Below, in pieces: positions 10,257 through 21,052 of a DNA stretch of 64,000 nt. The first letter of the stretch is position 1. Every line of letters starts with the position of its first letter. The position numbers and the translations under genes were made by a program. The notes below the pieces were generated by a model that was given only the letters and a program-made list of their open reading frames with translations, was not told the origin of the DNA and ran no database searches. The stretch comes from Macrothele yani (lineage: Eukaryota; Arthropoda; Arachnida; Araneae; Macrothelidae): contig CM077025.1 of assembly GCA_039090855.1 (NCBI GenBank), positions 98,622,489 through 98,686,488 on the forward strand, given 5' to 3'.

Positions 10257-10518
10257 ATTAATGTATATATAAATATCTAAATGATTATATGTACATAATC
10301 ATTCAGCAAGTTTCCGCCCCTCAAAATTCGTAACTTCCCCCTTTCCTCCCGAAAAAAATTCTCTGAATGCAATGCTGGTTAGGTATGTATTTTGTCTAGG
10401 GCCCGTGGATGTAAAGTCCCGGGGTGCGGCAGCACCCTAACATCCCAGGCCAGTCCGTCCCTATCTGCATAATGGTTTCTAGTTCAGCGGCCAGTGTGTG
10501 TATACTGTCGAAGTATGA
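10257..10518. other. no gene recognised
   Basis: Short AT-rich spacer between the RTE and the hAT copy; nothing recognisable. Confidence 0.5.
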
Positions 10519-10526
10519 AGTGTGTT

Positions 10527-11666
10527 CAGTGGCTTATGTTGGGTCCGAGACCTGGGCTTTCTCGTCCCCCCGCCCCCTAAACAGTACTGTTTTTCAAAAA
10601 TTGCGAAGTTTCTGTTTTAATTGTTAAGTAATAGAAGTAACATCTTTTTTCTAAATTTTAGGTACATATTATTGCTAATATGATACCAAATAATTATGAG
10701 GATTAGGATTTGAAGACTTATTTGTACATGAACTCTATTCTTCTTTCCTTTGGTGTGAAGTTGAGTGTTACGTTTTCACAAAAATATTTCTTCCGGAGTA
10801 CTTTTTCCTATTTAAAAAGAATGTTTGTCTCTATTAACAAACCAGCCAAGCTGCTCGAATGCGCATGTCCTTATGTGGCTCTAAGAAATATTTTGATTCT
10901 TTTTAATACGGAAAAACTTCTTTCGGCAGTTGTTGATGAACAATTTAATATTGATCTGCTAATTTATGCACCTCAATAAACACTATGTCCAATTATTCAA
11001 CTTCATGCAACAAGTAATGTTTCTTACTGATTTGTTTTGTATTCATCAAGGGAATTAAACACCCTCAGTTCATTTTTTCAATCGAGCTGTATCAAAATTT
11101 GAAGCATAGAGTTCTTTAAGCTCTGATAGTAGATGTTCAGGGAAGCTTTCACAAAATTTATCAAAACAATTCGAATCCAACAAAGCCACGAATTTGAGAT
11201 ATAATATCACTGATTTTAATTAATTGACACTTCACACAAACTGAAACAACTCTCGTGAAACACGCGCTGGAAGCATGGAGGGACTGAGGTAGTCGGAAGT
11301 TTTCGTTTTTTTTTTTTTGGAGCGAACCCTTGGCCAAAGCAATGGCCACTCACGAGCTCTGTAGCTTATTCATGTTGTCACGGAAACGGTAGCAGGAGAT
11401 AGTATTGAAGCTCTTCGCATCAGAACAGCGAAGTCTCTCGAAGAATTATTTGCGTTACGTTGATGTCGTTGGTCATTGCTCGCCAGACTGATTCTCATAA
11501 TCGAAAGAAGCGAATCCGCTCGTGTTGTTTTTTTTCACACCGAAAGCATTGACATATCTTAATACCGTTGGTAATTGACTTTTATTTGTGTATATTTAAT
11601 TAACTTTTATTTGTGCATTCTCTGGGCTTCGCAGCTAGCCTAGCTAGCCTCGAATATACGCCAATG
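10527..11666 (-). mobile_element. internally deleted hAT element, copy 1, 8-bp TSD
   Basis: Starts CAGTGGCTTATGTTGG and ends ATACGCCAATG, flanked by perfect AGTGTGTT duplications (10519-10526, 11667-11674), the 8-bp signature of hAT. It is similar along its length to 58325-59453, which lies in the same orientation. The minus strand retains a decayed hAT transposase C-terminal sequence (about 10760-11190), with frameshifts. No N-terminal BED finger or catalytic core is present, so it depends on transposase supplied elsewhere. Confidence 0.93.
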
Positions 11667-11674
11667 AGTGTGTT

Positions 11675-13670
11675 GCGCTTCGAGAGCTGTTAAAGTTCTG
11701 TTATTAAGATCACATGCTGGCTGATGAAATACAGCCTATCTGGAATGAAAAGTACTATGAATTATGACAGCGCATATCGCTTTGAAGCGGGAATTGGAAA
11801 ATATTACGTCAAAGAAATAAACATTTAAGAAACAGAAAATCGCCTGTTTTCGTTCTCTTTTTAAACTCTCTAAAGGTCGGATGAATTTTATAGTACGTTT
11901 AAATCAAAGATTTGTAACGTTTTCGTCTGTCAGGTATTCATTTCGTTTAAAGCATTCCGGAAACAGACTCTCACTGGCAAACATTCCGTCAGCCCGGAAG
12001 TCAAACAAAGCACTGTTACAAAGATTCAATTCAAAGTCGGGGAAACTCTACTTAGAAACGAAATCGTCGTTACGCTGCATCGAGTTCTGAATGTATTTCT
12101 GTGAATAAGGTTAGAGAGTAACAAAGATTAAAGCAAACCCAATAACAATAATTAATAATGACGTAATCCGCCCATCGCCGTTTTTATTCCAACTCAGAGG
12201 CCTCCTACTCGCCAAAGAGATGAATTATCATTATGAACTCTTGCCGTCAGAGCAATTCCAACGCTAAGGGGAAGATTTTCAATTTAAAAAGAAGCGAAGG
12301 AAAAATAGCTTGGAGAATGAAGAAGAAGGAGAAACGAGAGGGGGGGGGGACATCACTGTCTTTATTTCTTCTGCCTCCATTCGACTGTTCAAAAAGAAGA
12401 GTGCTTTTCCGATCTGCTCTTTTAACTCCATTAACTTTCAAACCATTGCCAGGTCCCGCATATTTGATTTTCAAATTACAGAGCCCATTCCCCTACCCCC
12501 AATTAATGACCCTGTCTGCTACCCACCCTCGCTCTTCCAAGTCGCGGGGACCCCGGCGCTCCACACCGCTTGGTGCTACTCGGGAGGGTTTTGGTGACAA
12601 ATTGTTCCAAATTACTGGGGTTATGGAAGGCAAGTACCATCTCTCTTTCCTCGCTCGTTCCCCATTTTATCTCGATATCTCTGTGAAATAACGCGGAGCG
12701 GGAAGAAGAAGAAGAAGAAGAGGAAGAAGGTGGATATTCAAGAAGGGAAAGCAGGGAGGAATTCAAAAAATAGTGCAGATGGTAATAAAAAAAAAAGTGT
12801 TGGATAAAAAGGAGTGGGGGTGGAAAGGAAACGTTTCAGAGAAATCTGGCCAATCATTTCCGACGCAGTACCCGTGTCAAATTGCAAGGCTTTGCGCATC
12901 AGCAATGGGCCGTTGGAGCGTGAGATCTATTCATCACGACCATTATTTGTGACGCAGAGGTACGAAGGCCATTGGGTGTATCGACTTTATACGACGTAGA
13001 ACACTTGTGTCATCCCTTTTTGTACCGAGACACTCTACAATTTCCCAGACCAATTCGCAGAAAAAAGGCAAGGAAAGAAAGAAGAGGGGTGGGGGAGGAT
13101 AGGGATTGCGACCATGACATTTTTGGTTTCAGTGTGCCTGCCGGACAGTATACTTCTTCTCCCTCCTACCCCCATCCAATCCACCTTCCCTTCATCCTAC
13201 TTCAATCCCATCGACTAGTTCTTTTATCCGCTTTTCTCCTTCACTTGTGTTTTTTCGCGTTTTCTTCTCAACACCCTTCCCATCTGACGACATCCTTTTT
13301 CTTTCCCTTTGGTGCCAGTTATCTAGGTCGACTACGGCAATCGGTCCGAATCGTTTCTTCTGTGACGTCACTGATGCCCATCCCAAACGATACCAAGCTG
13401 CTCTTGGAACAGATGACGCGGACAAGATGCGGGAAAATGTCGCGGTTACGATCCGCAGTTTAAGTTCATCGCTTTTCCGGGCCACCAGTTGAAGCTTCTT
13501 TGCCATATTACGTATAAGAGCACATTTATTTCCAAGGAAGCGGAGGCGAGCAAGAGTTGGCCTTTATTTCGATGTCTTCTTCAATAGCCAGCTCTCCTAC
13601 ATAACCTGAAATATGTTTCCGAATTCCATTCAAATTCTGTAATTTCATTTTCGCATTCTTTAAATCAATT
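11675..13670. other. no TE or gene recognised; mixed-complexity region
   Basis: About 2 kb without a recognised TE. It includes a G-run at 12341-12349, an (AAG)n purine tract at 12704-12729 and pyrimidine-rich stretches near 13190-13320. Two less repetitive, CpG-containing stretches (about 12110-12235 and 12830-12995) read like conserved non-coding or exonic sequence, but I see no domain or splice structure. Confidence 0.5.
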
Positions 13671-13704
13671 TTATGCAGTGGCGGATTTAGAGCTACACAC
13701 AGCA

Positions 13705-13750
13705 TCCCCCCCCCCCCCGCCGCCACACACACACACACGCACACGCACTG
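13705..13750. repeat. poly-C plus (CA)n microsatellite
   Basis: A ~13-bp C run followed by GCCGCC and ~12 CA/CG dinucleotides. The preceding CAGTGGCGGATTTAGAGC (from 13677) resembles a hAT left end, but no matching right end with TSD was found. Confidence 0.85.
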
Positions 13751-14578
13751 AATTTTTTGTCCAGAAATTCACGAGCCGTTTTCCGTGATTCCTTTCGTGA
13801 ATTAACGAAGAATATTTCTGATACAACCTTTTCCGTAAAATGGTAGAAAAAGACTTGAATTGCGGAGTTTTCATACATTTAGAAATACTTCTGTTTATCT
13901 TTCACCGGTTAAAAAACGGAAGATTCCGAATTTTCAGAAACATTTCGGCAATTCCTTTCGAATATGAACTGCAAATCGCCGTTTTTAAGAGGTGTTAGGG
14001 AAAATTTCTTAATTTTCAGGAACCTTTCCGCAATTCCTTTCGAATATTGATAGGAAATTCCCGTTTTTACGGTGTTAAGGAAAATTTCTTAATTTTCAGA
14101 AACCTTTCCGCAATTCCTTTCGAATATTGATAGGAAATTTTCGTTTTTAAGGGGTGTTAGGGAAAAATTTTTAATTTTCAGAAACCTTTCCTCAATGTCT
14201 TAGAATATAAATGGGAAATTTCCGTTTTTAAGGGGTATTAAGGAAAATTTCCTAATTTTCAGAGACCTTTCCGCAATTCCTTTCGAATACAAACGAGAAA
14301 TTGCCGCTTTTAATAGGTGTTAAAGAAAATTTCTTAATTTTCAGAAATCTTTTCTCAATTCCTTTCCAATATAGATAGGAAATTTCCGTTTTTACGAGGT
14401 GTTAGGGAAAATTTCTTAATTTTCAGAAACCTTTCCTCAATGCCTTTCGAGTATAAATAGGAAATTACCTTTTTTAAAGTGTGTTTGAGAAAATTTCCTA
14501 ATTTTCAGAAACCTTTCCTCAATGTCTTAGGATATAAATAGGAAATTTCCGTTTTTAAGGGATGTTAGGGACAATTTT
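13741..14578. repeat. ~81-bp tandem satellite, about 8 diverged units
   Basis: The motif AATTTTCAG recurs at 13929, 14011, 14091, 14173, 14253, 14336, 14419 and 14500, a period of 80-83 bp. Each unit also contains ACCTTTCCGCAATTCCTTTC and GGAAATTTCCGTTTTTA-like blocks. Units differ by scattered substitutions. Related sequence resumes after the inserted elements (21461-21600) and in inverted orientation at about 24990-25310. Confidence 0.9.
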
Positions 14579-16095
14579 GTTACGGAGATTTTATACAGGG
14601 CTTTAGGATATCATATAAAATCTCAATATTGCAACTTTTTCCCATCTCGTGCTCCCATTCCTTTGTTTCTCCAAAGCGTGAGAGAAATTTCTCAGAGTCA
14701 GTTCCCCTTTAAACACCGAACGCACGGTTATTTACTAAGACGATATTTTGTCTATGCTTAGTATTTGCGCTTTATATGTTGAATGGAGATTAACTCTATC
14801 GCTCCTATTTTGATGCTTTACAGATTTCAATTTCAATGCTGCCGACAAATGCACTAGCCCCTCGCATTTTACATTGAGGCTTGAGATTTATCGAGGGCGG
14901 TGTAGTTCTTTCTCACGGGGAACTTTCGGATATGCTTAAGGGCATTTTTGGGGAGACAGGGGAGAAGGAGGCGAGAAGACAGTTGTCTCTGTTCTTCGAG
15001 AGCGAGCGGGCACACATAGCAGGACGAAAGCATTGCCCTACGTTGGGCGCCAATCGCTAACAAGTTTGTTGCTATCTTTGTAGCCTGTTGTTAACATGTT
15101 CGTATTAACTTCATAAATATTGCGTATGGTTGGTTGCTAAGTCTTATATGGTTGAAGATGATAGTAATTAACACGTAATAACCAAATGATAATAATTGTA
15201 TGCAAATATGTCTAAGAAACCTTTATTTTTCTGTTCACTTAATTCCCTGAAAATGTTGTCCGTTAGCTGTGCTATGTTTGCTCGCTGTTCCGCTTAAAAC
15301 TTCCAATTACTTTTACTTATGTCCCGCTTTCGATCATCTCTCGCGCTGTCCAGAAATCCCCTAACCTGCCGGTCCACCTAAGACCTCCCAGCCCAACCTG
15401 GAGCAATTCCTTCGTCCTGCTATGTGTGCCCGCTCGCTCTCGAAGACCAGAGACAACTGTCTTCTCGCCTCCTCCCCTGTCTCCCCAAAAATACCCTTAA
15501 ACAGTGGTGGAAATGGGCCGGAACGCACTGGAACGCCGATCCGGGAGCGAAACCCCACGTTCCGGCGTTCCGTTATCGACACCAAAAGAAAGGGAGCATT
15601 TAATTTTCATAAAACATTTCGTAATGCGTTATACATTTCAATTAATGACACCATCTTGTATTAATTGTTCGTTGTTTCAATTTTTTTTTCATCTAATGAA
15701 GCTCACTCGCCATTTGTGTAGGTACTACCGGAGTTGTAGCTGTAGTTCTCAAAATATTTTCTCTTCGCCGTCTGGCGTCTTCCTTCGTGATTTCCCGCCA
15801 TGGTGACGACTGCAACGCCGCTTAATTCCACGATGAGTGCGAAGTGTTTGCGTGAGAACGAAGGTGCTGACAGGAGCTGATTGCTCGATGACCTTGCAAC
15901 CTTTCTCCGCTCTTGGCATAAAATGACTTCGCAGTCCCTGTAACCTGGCAACGAGCTTAATTACTACATTCTACACATGCTGTCACTTCAACTCCAGCTC
16001 CTGTCGTGGTAGGACGTGACTTTTTGACTTATATTGTAGTCGTGGTTGTAAGTTTTAATTTGTTCTTGTGTGAGAAAAGAAAAGAACTGAAAATA

Positions 16096-18368
16096 ATGAA
16101 AAGAACATTAACAGATTTCTTTGGGAAAAAAGATGAGTCAAAAGGAAAAAAAAACAAAACTCGGGAATTTGGAAACCCCCCCCCCCTCCCCTGTTCAAGC
16201 TCGTACTCCGTGTGAAGTATCACCAAGAAAATAGCCGAAAATACCACAGTCAAAGGAAATCAATGCATCAGGAAGTTCATTAGAAGAATCTGAATCTCGG
16301 CAAAGCTCAACAAATGGTAAACCCGAGTATTGGACTGAGGATCAAAGTAAGTATTTTTTGAAAGAGTACTCCTGGCTTGTTTTAAAAAATGTGTGTTTAG
16401 GATGGGCCGTCAGTAAAACCGCCGGGAATATGAGCGTTTCAGAATTTTTAACTGGTGCAAGGCTTTCTAAGGAGTGGATAGATTGCAAAGTTAAATCTAC
16501 GGCTGACGATAAGAAGAAGCAAAATACGGCTCTAAGGAAAAAAATAAAGGAGCACAGAGAAAATCACGCTCATAAAGAAGCTTCTAAAATGAACGCAAAA
16601 CGTTCTGAAGGCGTCTTTGAAAATATTGTTGAAAAAATAAATAAAAATAAAGTGGGACAATACGTACAAAATATTCAATACCGCATATTTCATTGCGAAG
16701 AACAATAGACCTTTTTACCGATTTTCCTGGTTTGATTGATCTTCAAAAGAAAAACGGCACCGAGATGGGGAAGATATTGCAGTCTAGGAAGACATGTACG
16801 GATATTTGCGATTCTATAGGAAATGACATGCGTTAAAAGCTCTGTGAAGAAATCGTCTCCCAAAATATAAAATTTGGTATCTTGGTTGATGAGTGTACAA
16901 CTGTAAGCCGACTCTGAGTACTCATAATCTGCATAAGAATGTCCATAGATCCGGACGATATAAATGCACAAACTCTATTTTTTGACTCGGTTGAATTACA
17001 CGATTTAAAAGCAACAGCAATAACTGAATCAATTATGAACTGCTTGGTTAAATACTTTCCAATTGAACTTATTAAAAATAATCTGATATCTTTCACTTCC
17101 GACGGAGCTGCAAACTTCGCATGTTCCATATCTGGTGTGGCTCAACAGCTTAAAAAATTCCCGAATTTATTATATGGCACTGTGCAAATCATTAGTTAGA
17201 ACTTGCTGTCGGGGACGTAATTAAAGAGGTTTACGGCATACAGAGTTTTAAATCGTTTTGCGATAAATTATGCTCTTTGTATCACGCTTCACCAAAGAAC
17301 GCACGCGAGTTGCATCACTGTGCTGAAGAAATTGGAGTTCTGTTTTCTTCAATCTGGAGAGTTCTTGGAACAAGATGGATCGCATCTAGTGAGCGAACAG
17401 TATCTGCTGTCTGGAATATGATTCCAGCCATGGCTTTGCATTTTAAAGCTGCATCTGCTGATGCTTCGAGGGATAGTAAAGGAAGAAACATGTTTTCTCG
17501 CTTACTGAAAAGACTTACGAGCACATGCTTCCTGGAAAATTTGGCACTAATGAAAACCGCCTTAGAGGAACTTAGTTCATTGTCACGGCGTCTTCAAGGA
17601 AATTCTGTATCGTTACCACAAGCACATTCGCATATTTCCCGTACAGTGAAAGTTTTCCAAGGTTTAGCTGATGGTGGTTTTGACGAGTTTTATTTAGTAT
17701 CATCAGATGCCGTAAAAAATATGGTGTTCAAAGGGGTTGACTTACATTCAAGGGGATATAAATCTAACGGGAAAATAAACCGTGTTCAGTTTTTTCGGAG
17801 TGTTGCCAATAATTTATCTGCCAGATTATTCAGCAGCGAGGACATTGTAAAACAATTTCAGGTTTTGTATCCGTCTTTTTGGCCGACCGACATAGATATT
17901 TTATATGGAGAAGGGGAAGTTCTAAGTTTATGCCGAAAATTCGGATTGGAGGAAGAAAGGAAAATTATTGAAGAGTTCAGACATTTCAAGGAAACCAAAA
18001 AAGTTTCACATCATTTAAAAGTCTTATTAAAATCTGTTGCTGCGTTTGCTATATCAACAGCTGAGTGTGAAAGAGGTTTTAGCACCATGAATTTGATAAT
18101 AACTGATTTAAGAAACGCTTTAAACGTTACCCACGTCAGCAACCTCATGTTCATAAAAATAAACGGACCTCCTTCAAAGATCTTCAATGCTGAGCCGTAC
18201 GTACGGAAATGGTTGAGTGACGGCAGGAGAAATGCAGATTTTTTGGCTTGCAGAGAACGTGAAAGAAAAGATGCAAGAAGACTTGTTGAAACAAAAACTT
18301 TGGAGATTATTTTAGGAAATGATTTTTTTTTTCAAATCGAAGTTACAATAGATATTGCAGCTAAATAA
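16096..18368 (+). pseudogene. hAT transposase pseudogene (KIAA1586-like group)
   Basis: Begins MKRTLTDFFGKK, the start seen in many hAT proteins of this group. It continues with EYSWLVLKN and HAHKEASKM (16358-16708), an RNase-H-like core including FTSDGAANFACS (16939-17199), and a long open C-terminal block (17277-18368) ending in the hAT dimerisation region: STAECERGFSTMNLIITDLR, NLMFIKINGPP and YVRKWLSDGR. There are breaks at the poly-C near 16180, a TAG near 16234, frame changes near 16690 and stops near 16840 and 17197. The full length would be ~750 residues, as expected for hAT. Resemblance to KIAA1586-type domesticated genes is from recalled motifs only. Confidence 0.82.
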
Positions 18369-19716
18369 ATGGATACTTCAGACGAAGCCGAATTTCTTTA
18401 CTTTGCCACCCCATTGTTACCGCGGAATTTTCTATATCCCCGTAACATTTAAATTTCATCCGTATAATTTTGCTTATTTATTTTATTTTTACTCTAAAGC
18501 GGTAGCAAATAAATATTTAAATTGCCAAAATAGAATATCAATGATTAAAAATTACTTTCCGGTGAAGCTGAGCCTGGCTATCCGAAAGTTTCGGTTGATA
18601 ATTAGATCAGTCCTAATTGCACTCAAGCCAAATGAAAAGGGGAAAATTATATATTTTTTTTTTCTCACGGAAACTTGATGAAAATCCCAGATGGGAAGGA
18701 AGAGAAAGGAAGACATTCACAGTTCTTTTTTTTTTTTTTCACGAAACTCAAGGAAGAGAAGTATAATAGCAGTAGTCTCGTAGCCGAAGCTGAAGAGAAT
18801 AGCAGGAGCGCAATAAATCCTTTTGGGGGCGTCACCCCTTTTCTCAAGCAACGCTTGCGAGCATCTCTGCATTGTCCAGGTTAGCGACAAAATTCGAGAT
18901 AAGTCACGTCGCCGGAAATACCTACGTGACAACTTCGCTTCTAAATAGCTAGGCGAGGTCAATTAACAAAAAGGTGCGAGGACAAGTTGGCAGCTGAAAG
19001 AAGACATAATTTTTGGGAAAGTGACCCGAACTGAACGAATGGCCAGCGAATCGCATAGCAGGGCTATCTGTGAGGGCCAATGGCCTAACCCCACGCGATT
19101 CGGACGGCCGGGCCGTCACGCCCCAAGATGGACACTGGACACGGGGAAAAACAGAATCATTAACTGAATGAAGACTAAGAGGACGGACTACACACAGAGA
19201 TTCTAAAATAACGACAGAGGGAACACTGGAGAATTGCACTCTGAGCAGAAGAGAGGTCTCAGCGGTTTCGGAGGAGAGATGTTTCCAAGATAGAGAAATG
19301 AGGTAGTAAATATTTTAAAGTATAGTCCAGATACAACCAATTAAGATGGAGAGCTGACTCTACGACCAGCCGGCAACCCAGTTTCACGATCGGGGCTTCT
19401 CAAGGAAAAGAGGGTATGATGACATTTCTCTTACACATATCTGATTTGTGCCTCATAGCTTTGCATGTGCTATGCAGGACTAGTTACCCGAAAGTCTCTC
19501 ACATAGTGCATTAACAATTTTCCTCTGTCGCACCGCGCCGAGTTTAAACCAGTAACTAAAGTTTAAAGTCAAGAATATTTAAGTGCATTATACCCGTTTG
19601 AAATTAAAACTGAATTGTTTAGCTAAAGCAAGCAACCTTACCGGTACATTGTACCTAGCTTTAAGACCATATTCTAAAAAGAAATAAACAGTTAAATTTT
19701 AATTCACGTGTCACTC
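18369..19716. other. non-coding 3' part of the hAT element
   Basis: No supported coding frame between the transposase stop and the nested TRIM. It contains a poly-T run at 18725-18740. It may include other old insertions that I do not recognise. Confidence 0.5.
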
Positions 19717-19780
19717 AGATTGTGACGTACCTGCCAGCAGGACGCACACGACATAAAGGCAGATAGGAATCAGAACAAAT

Positions 19781-19852
19781 GTCTGCGTAGCTCAGTTGGT
19801 AGAGCGACTTGTTCCGGAATAAGCGGCCTAGGGTTCGAATCCCGGCGTAGAC
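19781..19852 (+). ncRNA. tRNA-like module in TRIM copy 1, 5' LTR
   Basis: 72 nt. Acceptor arms GTCTGCG and CGTAGAC pair fully (one G-T); D arm GCTC/GAGC with A-box TAGCTCAGTTGG; anticodon-type stem CTTGT/ATAAG closing a 6-nt loop TCCGGA; B-box GGTTCGAATCC. A functional tRNA needs a 7-nt anticodon loop, and no gene-like context exists, so this is a tRNA-derived promoter/structure module rather than a working tRNA. Confidence 0.75.
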
Positions 19853-19884
19853 CAAAAATGACGGAGAAATTTACTTCGTTATAA

Positions 19885-19896
19885 TGGCGCCCGAAC
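19885..19896 (+). other. primer-binding-site-like sequence
   Basis: TGGCGCCCGAAC starts one nucleotide after the first LTR of the TRIM-like element. Such TGG-initial sequences pair with the 3' CCA end of a tRNA primer. In the copy at 54718 this site has decayed to TGGGGTCAGAAC. Confidence 0.75.
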
Positions 19897-19921
19897 TATC
19901 CGGATGACCCGGCCGTTCAAA

Positions 19922-19960
19922 GTCTCGCATTGGTGTGATGTTATTTCCACACCGCGAGAC
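19922..19960 (+). other. conserved internal hairpin of the TRIM-like element
   Basis: Two stacked perfect stems: GTCTCGC/GCGAGAC (7 bp) and GGTGTG/CACACC (6 bp), separated by ATT on one side, with a 10-nt apical loop. In the 54718 copy the outer closing pair is A-T rather than G-C (ATCTCGC/GCGAGAT), a compensatory change. It lies ~40 nt after the primer site, where packaging signals often reside in LTR elements. Confidence 0.75.
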
Positions 19961-20132
19961 AGGAAAAATCAGAGAATTCCTTCTCCGGCGCTTCGAAAAA
20001 TAAAAATGTGTGATGTTGCATTCCACACAGCAGATTGACTGGGAGTTCTCAAGTGCACGTTCTACAGTGGATGGCTGCCTGCAACGATTCATGGTCACGG
20101 CTGACCTGTGGCCATGCCCCCTGGCCCTCCTT

Positions 20133-20145
20133 CGGAGGGGGGAGA
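20133..20145 (+). other. polypurine tract of TRIM copy 1
   Basis: CGGAGGGGGGAGA directly abuts the second LTR, the expected place of the plus-strand primer. Confidence 0.75.
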
Positions 20146-20205
20146 TGTGACGTACCTGCCAGCAGGACGCACACGACATAAAGGCAGATAGGAATCAGAA
20201 CAAAT

Positions 20206-20277
20206 GTCTGCGTAGCTCAGTTGGTAGAGCGACTTGTTCAGGAATAAGTGGCCTCGGGTTCGAATCCCGGCGTAGAC
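20206..20277 (+). ncRNA. tRNA-like module in TRIM copy 1, 3' LTR
   Basis: Same module as 19781-19852. The acceptor and D arms are identical; the T arm TCGGG TTCGAAT CCCGG pairs better than in the 5' LTR; the loop is TCAGGA (CpG decay of TCCGGA). Confidence 0.72.
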
Positions 20278-20312
20278 CAAAAATGACGGAGAAATTTACT
20301 TCGTTATAAGAT

Positions 20313-20925
20313 CATTTCTCCAAATGTCATTAGAGTTCAATTAGTGATTTTATTATTGTTATTCATGCAACTTTTTATTTTAACTTCTTTGCGGCATATG
20401 AATGAGCATGGAAACCCCATGCTAATTCATACGAAACACAATGCGATGCATTTGTCGACCCTGAGCTTGGAGACCCTTATTTAGGGAATCCAAATTCATT
20501 GTTGACACCACTAGGCGAAATTTTGGGGGTGAATTGATTAGTATTGAATTTTGACCTTTTTAACTTTTATCCACAACGGCGAATAAGACGTAGTAGTGGT
20601 TCGCTGATACCCGACAGGGAGCGGTAATACCATATACAGTAGTTACTTACATACCTCTGCCTCAAATACGAGCTGACGTTTTTTCTCTGATGTTTGTTAT
20701 TTGAGGACACCTCCAAAAATTGGGATAACTTTCATTGCACCGGCACACATTCGCGTGGTCTTTCTTATAAGAAACGTACTTCTGAATAAAGAAAACAGCT
20801 CTGACTTTAGCTAAATGTGACTATTTCATTTTAAAGTTTAATAACGAAATTTCCTTATATGGTTTTATGTGTACAGCAAATGTGTTTGCGAATATTAAAT
20901 TTTTAATGCATTCACTTGTACCGTT
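20313..20925. other. right non-coding part of hAT element
   Basis: AT-rich sequence without supported coding frames, belonging to the hAT interior. Confidence 0.5.
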
Positions 20926-21052
20926 GTAGTATTGTCGCCAAAGCCCGTCGAAACTGCGTTAAGCCTTTTTGACGAATTCTGACTATGGAGTCAGAAATAG
21001 ACAAAACGTTGCGACGTCAATTTGACGGGTTTTGGCGACAACACTACAAGTT
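20926..21052. repeat. ~62-bp imperfect palindrome near the hAT right end
   Basis: TTGTAGTATTGTCGCCAAAG at the left is mirrored by GGCGACAACACTACAA at the right, with the inner GACTATGGAGTC centre (about 20981-20992). It may be a subterminal inverted repeat used by the hAT transposase, or a small MITE. Confidence 0.8.

Larger units (their letters stand above)
19721..20308 (+). mobile_element. TRIM-like mini-LTR retroelement, copy 1 (tRNA-like unit in each LTR)
   Basis: 588 bp in all: LTR 19721-19883 (163 bp, TGTGACG...CGTTATA), internal 19884-20145 (262 bp), LTR 20146-20308 (163 bp). It is flanked by AGAT (19717-19720, 20309-20312), a 4-bp TSD. TGGCGCCCGAAC begins 1 nt after the first LTR and matches the start of the primer-binding site used with tRNA-Lys in several retroviruses; GGAGGGGGGAGA directly precedes the second LTR. 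No ORF is present, so proteins must come in trans. Each LTR carries a 72-nt tRNA-like sequence. The LTRs differ at only a few positions (CCGG to CAGG in the loop, GCGGCCTAGG to GTGGCCTCGG). Confidence 0.88.

Noticed and set aside
12233..13506. Protein-coding genes from overlapping frames of 80-160 codons
   Set aside because: Frames overlap on both strands, are low in complexity (poly-Ser, poly-Lys from purine tracts) and show no family motif.
19781..19852. Functional tRNA gene
   Set aside because: The loop has 6 nt with no normal anticodon position, the module lies inside LTRs, and it recurs with the same flanks at other insertion sites.
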